DNA of 8,638 nucleotides from JBBAGE01 sp041655055 (GTDB taxonomy: Bacteria; Pseudomonadota; Alphaproteobacteria; Rhodobacterales; Rhodobacteraceae). Shown here in pieces: positions 5,842 to 8,638 of this stretch. Below the pieces are notes generated by a model that saw only the letters and a program-made list of their open reading frames with translations, searched no databases and was not told where the DNA came from. Where the stretch lies: contig JBBAGE010000107.1 in assembly GCA_041655055.1 (NCBI GenBank), positions 1 to 8,638 of the forward strand, written 5' to 3'. The position numbers and the translations under genes were made by a program. Each line of letters starts with the position of its first letter. Position 1 is the stretch's first letter.

Positions 5842-7323
5842 ATGTTGCAACGGACCCTCGTTCTTTCCACTCTGGCCGCGCTGGGCGCGACCACGGCACT
5901 TGCGCAAGATCTGCCGCAAGCAGGCAGCGAATATTTCACCGCCGCCCAATCCCGCGTCGCTGACGCGATTGCGCGCGAAAACAACACCAATCCCGCCAAG
6001 AACGTCGTGCTGTTCGTGGCCGATGGTATGGGTGTGAACACCAACTATGGTATCCGCCTGTTCAAGGGCCAGCAAGAAGGTCTCTTGGGCGAGGAATATA
6101 ACCTGCCCCATGATACCTTCCCGCATACCGCCCTGATGAAAACCTATAACATCAATGCGCAGACGCCCGACTCGGCCCCGACCGCCGGCGCGATGAACAC
6201 CGGTGTGAAGCAGGTTTTCAACACGATCAACCTGGATGAAACTGCCGTTTTCAACGATTGTTCAAGCGAAGTGCCGCTGAAAACCATCGCTGAAATGGCC
6301 GCAGAATCGGGCCGCTCGGTCGGTGTTATCTCGACCGCTTCGGTTGCCCATGCGACCCCTGCCGCCGTTTATGCCAAGACCGCGAACCGTAACTGGTTCC
6401 ACGATGCGCCCGAAGGCTGCGACGATATCGCAACCCAACTGGTCAACCAGTTCGAAGCCGGTGTGATCGATATCGCTCTTGGCGGCGGTGTGCGCGATTT
6501 CGCCCCCGAAGGTGTTACGCTTGAAAACGGCACCGGTCGCCGCCTTGATGGCCAGAACCTGTTCGAGCGGATCGACGCTGCCGGCGTGCAATATGTCCAT
6601 GACGCCGACACGCTGGCCGCTGCCGATCGCAGCCAGCCGATCATTGGCCTTTTCGCCAATTCCGACATGGCCTATCAGCACGACCGCCCGGAAAGCCAGC
6701 CTTCGCTGCAGGATTTGACCGTCGCCGCGCTTGAGCAACTGCAAAGCAATGACGAAGGCTTCTATCTGATGGTCGAGGCTGGCCGGGTTGACCACGCCAA
6801 CCACGCCGGCAACGCGCATCGCGCCTTTACCGACGGTGTGGCCTTTGCCGAGGCCATCGAGGTCACGCTCGACATGGTTGATCTGGATGAGACCCTGATC
6901 ATCGTCACCGCCGACCATGAACATGTCATCGCCTTTGGTGGCTATTGCGGCCGCGGCACGCCGATCACCGGCCTGTGCATGGAAATCAACAGCAACGGGA
7001 TCGAACATACCGGTGAACCCGCGCTGGCCAGCGATGGCAAGCCTTACACGGTCGTGAACTATCTTAACGGTCCGGGTGCGGTCGTGGTCGAACAGGCCGA
7101 CGGGTCGTTCTTTGGCACGCGCCAGGCCCTGACCCAGGAAGAGGCCCAAGACCCCGATCACATCCAGCAAGCCCTGATCCCGATGAGCTCGGAATCGCAT
7201 TCGGGCGTGGACGTGGCGCTGTGGGCGAATGGCCCCTGGGCGCATCTGTTCGGCGGCACGATGGATCAGGAAACCGTTTTCCACGTGATGCACCACGCCA
7301 TGTTCGGCGCTGTGACCAACTAA
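5842..7323 (+). CDS. phoA: Alkaline phosphatase, PhoA family, secreted
   Basis: A 493-residue periplasmic phosphomonoesterase that releases phosphate from organic esters. The signal peptide MLQRTLVLSTLAALGATTAL ends with probable cleavage after ALA (residue 21). Active-site residues of the family are visible: metal ligand Asp61 in FVADGMG, nucleophile Ser111 in TPDSAPTAG, Thr172 in AHATPAAV, substrate Arg183, Glu312, Asp317 and His321 in EAGRVDHANH, Asp358-His359 in TADHEH, and His453 in SESHSG. The positions equivalent to E. coli Asp153 and Lys328 are both His (170 and 318), as in mammalian and several bacterial enzymes. The ATG at 5842 follows GGAGG by five bases and begins the signal peptide; ATG 5797 lies within the promoter region. 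A Pho box array upstream indicates phosphate control. Codon choice differs from the neighbours (AAC strongly preferred), consistent with high expression. The gene is followed by a hairpin. Confidence 0.95.
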   Translation: MLQRTLVLSTLAALGATTALAQDLPQAGSEYFTAAQSRVADAIARENNTNPAKNVVLFVADGMGVNTNYGIRLFKGQQEGLLGEEYNLPHDTFPHTALMKTYNINAQTPDSAPTAGAMNTGVKQVFNTINLDETAVFNDCSSEVPLKTIAEMAAESGRSVGVISTASVAHATPAAVYAKTANRNWFHDAPEGCDDIATQLVNQFEAGVIDIALGGGVRDFAPEGVTLENGTGRRLDGQNLFERIDAAGVQYVHDADTLAAADRSQPIIGLFANSDMAYQHDRPESQPSLQDLTVAALEQLQSNDEGFYLMVEAGRVDHANHAGNAHRAFTDGVAFAEAIEVTLDMVDLDETLIIVTADHEHVIAFGGYCGRGTPITGLCMEINSNGIEHTGEPALASDGKPYTVVNYLNGPGAVVVEQADGSFFGTRQALTQEEAQDPDHIQQALIPMSSESHSGVDVALWANGPWAHLFGGTMDQETVFHVMHHAMFGAVTN

Positions 7324-7341
7324 GGTCCATCCCATCCCCCG

Positions 7342-7367
7342 AAGGGTCCGGCATCGGCCGGGCCCTT
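7342..7367 (+). terminator. Terminator-like hairpin after the alkaline phosphatase gene
   Basis: AAGGGTCCGGC (7342-7352) pairs with GCCGGGCCCTT (7357-7367) through 11 pairs with one T-G wobble around ATCG. The arm ends in CTTT followed by GCCCCCTT, a weak U-tract. It lies 18 bases after the phosphatase stop and 29 bases before the next start, so it either ends the transcript or reduces read-through into the transporter genes. Confidence 0.7.
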
Positions 7368-7396
7368 TGCCCCCTTACCGCAAACGGAGCCACATC

Positions 7397-7837
7397 ATGA
7401 TCACGCGTCGTCTGTTTCTGAGCGCCTCTTTCGGCATGACGCTTGCCAGCCCGTTCATTGCCAGCCCTGCCGCCGCGGCCGAACCGCGGGTTCGCCTGCG
7501 CGAGCTTTACAACAATGACATGAGTTTCACCGATTTCGCGCTGGAACACGAAGGTGCGCGCGTCGCGATCGATGGTTTCATGGCCCCGCCGCTGAAAGCC
7601 GACAGCAATTTCTATGTGCTGACCAACCGGCCCATGGCGGTTTGCCCGTTTTGTTCGGACGAAGCCGAATGGCCCGATGATATTCTGGCCGTCTATGCGC
7701 AGCGCATCGTCGATGTCATCCCGTTCAACGTGCGCATCACATCACGCGGCGCGCTGGAGCTGGGCACCTATACCGACCCGGAACTGGGCTTTGTCAGCCG
7801 CGTGCGGCTGGTCGATGCCGTTCAGGGCCGCGCGTGA
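7397..7837 (+). CDS. Tat-exported small protein with CPFC motif, DUF3299-like
   Basis: A 146-residue exported protein. The N-terminus TRRLFLSA (residues 3-10) fits the twin-arginine motif, followed by a hydrophobic stretch and an AAA-AEP cleavage region near residue 28. The mature part has an OB-fold-like pattern: EGARVAIDGFMAPP (52-65), a strand NFYVLTNRP, then CPFCSDE (83-89) and a later ALELGTY strand (119-125). This layout resembles DUF3299-type proteins, with the CxxC a likely metal or redox site. Tat export would suit a protein folded around a cofactor in the cytoplasm. ATG 7397 is preferred over the upstream 7367 because of GGAG at 7386-7389 and the Tat signal. Its TGA overlaps the GTG of the ABC ATPase gene, so it is probably a periplasmic accessory of that transporter. 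Function is inferred; metal delivery is one possibility. Confidence 0.75.
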   Translation: MITRRLFLSASFGMTLASPFIASPAAAAEPRVRLRELYNNDMSFTDFALEHEGARVAIDGFMAPPLKADSNFYVLTNRPMAVCPFCSDEAEWPDDILAVYAQRIVDVIPFNVRITSRGALELGTYTDPELGFVSRVRLVDAVQGRA

Positions 7838-8529
7838 CGGGTATGCACACGGGGCTTGTCATTTCCGATCTTCGGGTTCATGCGCTCGGGCCCGAACGGG
7901 TGTTGCTGCATATAGACAGCCTGACACTGGCGCCCGGCACCTGTCTGGGCGTGCGCGGCCCTTCGGGTGCGGGGAAATCGACGTTCCTTTTCGCGCTGGC
8001 GGGCCTGTCGGCACAGGCCAGCGGCAAGGTGATCTGGGACGGACAAGATATCATCGCCCTGTCATCCGAGGCCCGCGCCGCCTTTCGGCGTCGGCATATC
8101 GGCATGATCTTTCAGGATTTTCTGCTGTTCGAGGAACTTTCGGCCAGCGCCAATGCCGCCCTGCCCGGCGCGTTTATTCCCGCAGCCAAGCGCAGGGCCG
8201 TGGCCGATCTGTCGCAATCGGGGCTGGCGCGGCTGGGTATCACCCATGGCGCGCGCACCGTCGATAGTTTTTCGGGCGGCGAGCGTCAACGGGTGGCCGT
8301 TGCCCGCGCGCTTGCCACCGATCCGGCGCTGATCCTTGCCGATGAGCCGACCGCCAGCCTTGACCGTAAAACCGCCGATGCGCTGATCGACGATCTGGTG
8401 GCCCTGGTGCGCGAAAAAGGAAAAACCATGATCGCCATCAGCCATGATCCTGCGGTTTGCGCCCGGATGGACCGCATTATCGACATCGTTGACGGGCGTA
8501 TAGCGTCGGATCAGCTTGCCCATGCTTAG
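7834..8529 (+). CDS. ABC transporter ATP-binding protein, LolD/MacB-type
   Basis: A 231-residue ATPase subunit with all motifs intact: Walker A GPSGAGKST (42-50), Q-loop FQDF with Gln94, signature FSGGERQRVAVARAL (146-160), Walker B LILADEPTASLD (166-177) and the switch His204 in ISHDP. Length and sequence fit the LolD/MacB/FtsE class, which works with FtsX-like permeases in lipoprotein extraction, efflux or mechanotransmission rather than classical import. GTG 7834 overlaps the previous stop and has AGGG (7824-7827) six bases upstream; ATG 7843 is an alternative that would cost three residues. The stop overlaps the next start by eight bases, so a dedicated permease follows. The substrate is unknown. 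Confidence 0.93.
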   Translation: MTGMHTGLVISDLRVHALGPERVLLHIDSLTLAPGTCLGVRGPSGAGKSTFLFALAGLSAQASGKVIWDGQDIIALSSEARAAFRRRHIGMIFQDFLLFEELSASANAALPGAFIPAAKRRAVADLSQSGLARLGITHGARTVDSFSGGERQRVAVARALATDPALILADEPTASLDRKTADALIDDLVALVREKGKTMIAISHDPAVCARMDRIIDIVDGRIASDQLAHA

Positions 8530-8638
8530 CCCGCTTTATCGCCTGGTCGAAACGTGGCCGGTTCTTGCGCAAGATGTATTCATCTTTGTCATCCTGCTGG
8601 TGCCGGCCATTCTGGTGGGTATTGCCGTGCTGATCGGC
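8522..8638 (+). CDS. ABC transporter permease (first 39 codons only)
   Basis: The ATG at 8522 overlaps the end of the ATPase gene by eight bases, and the frame stays open to the window edge. The 39 residues start with a short cytoplasmic segment, MLSPLYRLVETWPVLAQD, then a long hydrophobic stretch from residue 19 onward (VFIFVILLVPAILVGIAVLI) that fits a first transmembrane helix. The position directly after a LolD/MacB-type ATPase makes it the probable FtsX-like permease. Too little is present to name the family. Confidence 0.75.
   Translation, partial: MLSPLYRLVETWPVLAQDVFIFVILLVPAILVGIAVLIG

Noticed and set aside
5558..5963. Plus-strand open frames of 71-133 codons starting just after the propeller gene
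   Set aside because: They run through the hairpin and Pho box, overlap the start of phoA out of frame, and lack convincing ribosome binding sites and recognisable composition.
6262..7335. 357-codon open frame on the minus strand opposite phoA
   Set aside because: It mirrors a clearly real phosphatase gene with every active-site residue; the antisense frame is open because of GC-rich codon bias.

Overview
This is a GC-rich, gene-dense window that reads like an alphaproteobacterium. The style (heavy use of GC-ending codons, strong GAT/GAA usage, tight TGATG overlaps, a PhoB-type box) suggests Rhodobacterales, but no rRNA or marker gene is present, so this assignment is an inference. All confident genes lie on the plus strand. 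No mobile element, tRNA, rRNA or CRISPR array is visible.

Region 1 (1-3713) is one compact transcription unit already running at the left edge. It holds an aldehyde dehydrogenase lacking its N-terminus, an adrenodoxin-reductase/FprA-type NAD(P)H:ferredoxin/flavodoxin reductase, a short flavodoxin, and a pentapeptide-type beta-helix protein. The gaps are 1 base, then two one-base TGATG overlaps, so the four products are probably made together. A dedicated flavodoxin plus FprA-type reductase usually feeds a monooxygenase such as a cytochrome P450. The ALDH would then oxidise an aldehyde produced downstream. The oxygenase itself is not in the window. The reductase has no ATG/GTG/TTG start that would keep its FAD-binding motif; its best start is an ATC codon placed correctly behind a Shine-Dalgarno sequence.

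Region 2 (3714-5573) is a 194-base leader rich in inverted repeats, followed by a secreted PQQ-dehydrogenase-like beta-propeller and a strong hairpin. The leader contains an 11-bp perfect inverted repeat whose loop can pair downstream as a possible pseudoknot, and a second hairpin next to the ribosome binding site. The propeller seems to lack the usual Asp pair of PQQ alcohol dehydrogenases.

Region 3 (5540-7367) carries a Pho-regulon-type alkaline phosphatase with a signal peptide, preceded by about four 11-bp-spaced PhoB half-sites and followed by a terminator-like hairpin. The phosphatase uses AAC for 23 of 28 Asn codons, whereas the propeller gene uses AAC for only 6 of 25, which suggests adaptation to high expression. 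On the minus strand between the hairpin and the Pho box is a small protein-like frame that seems broken by one missing base.

Region 4 (7397-8638) begins an ABC transporter operon: a Tat-exported small protein with a CPFC motif resembling DUF3299, a LolD/MacB-type ATPase, and the first 39 codons of a membrane permease running off the right edge. The genes overlap, so they are probably translated together.
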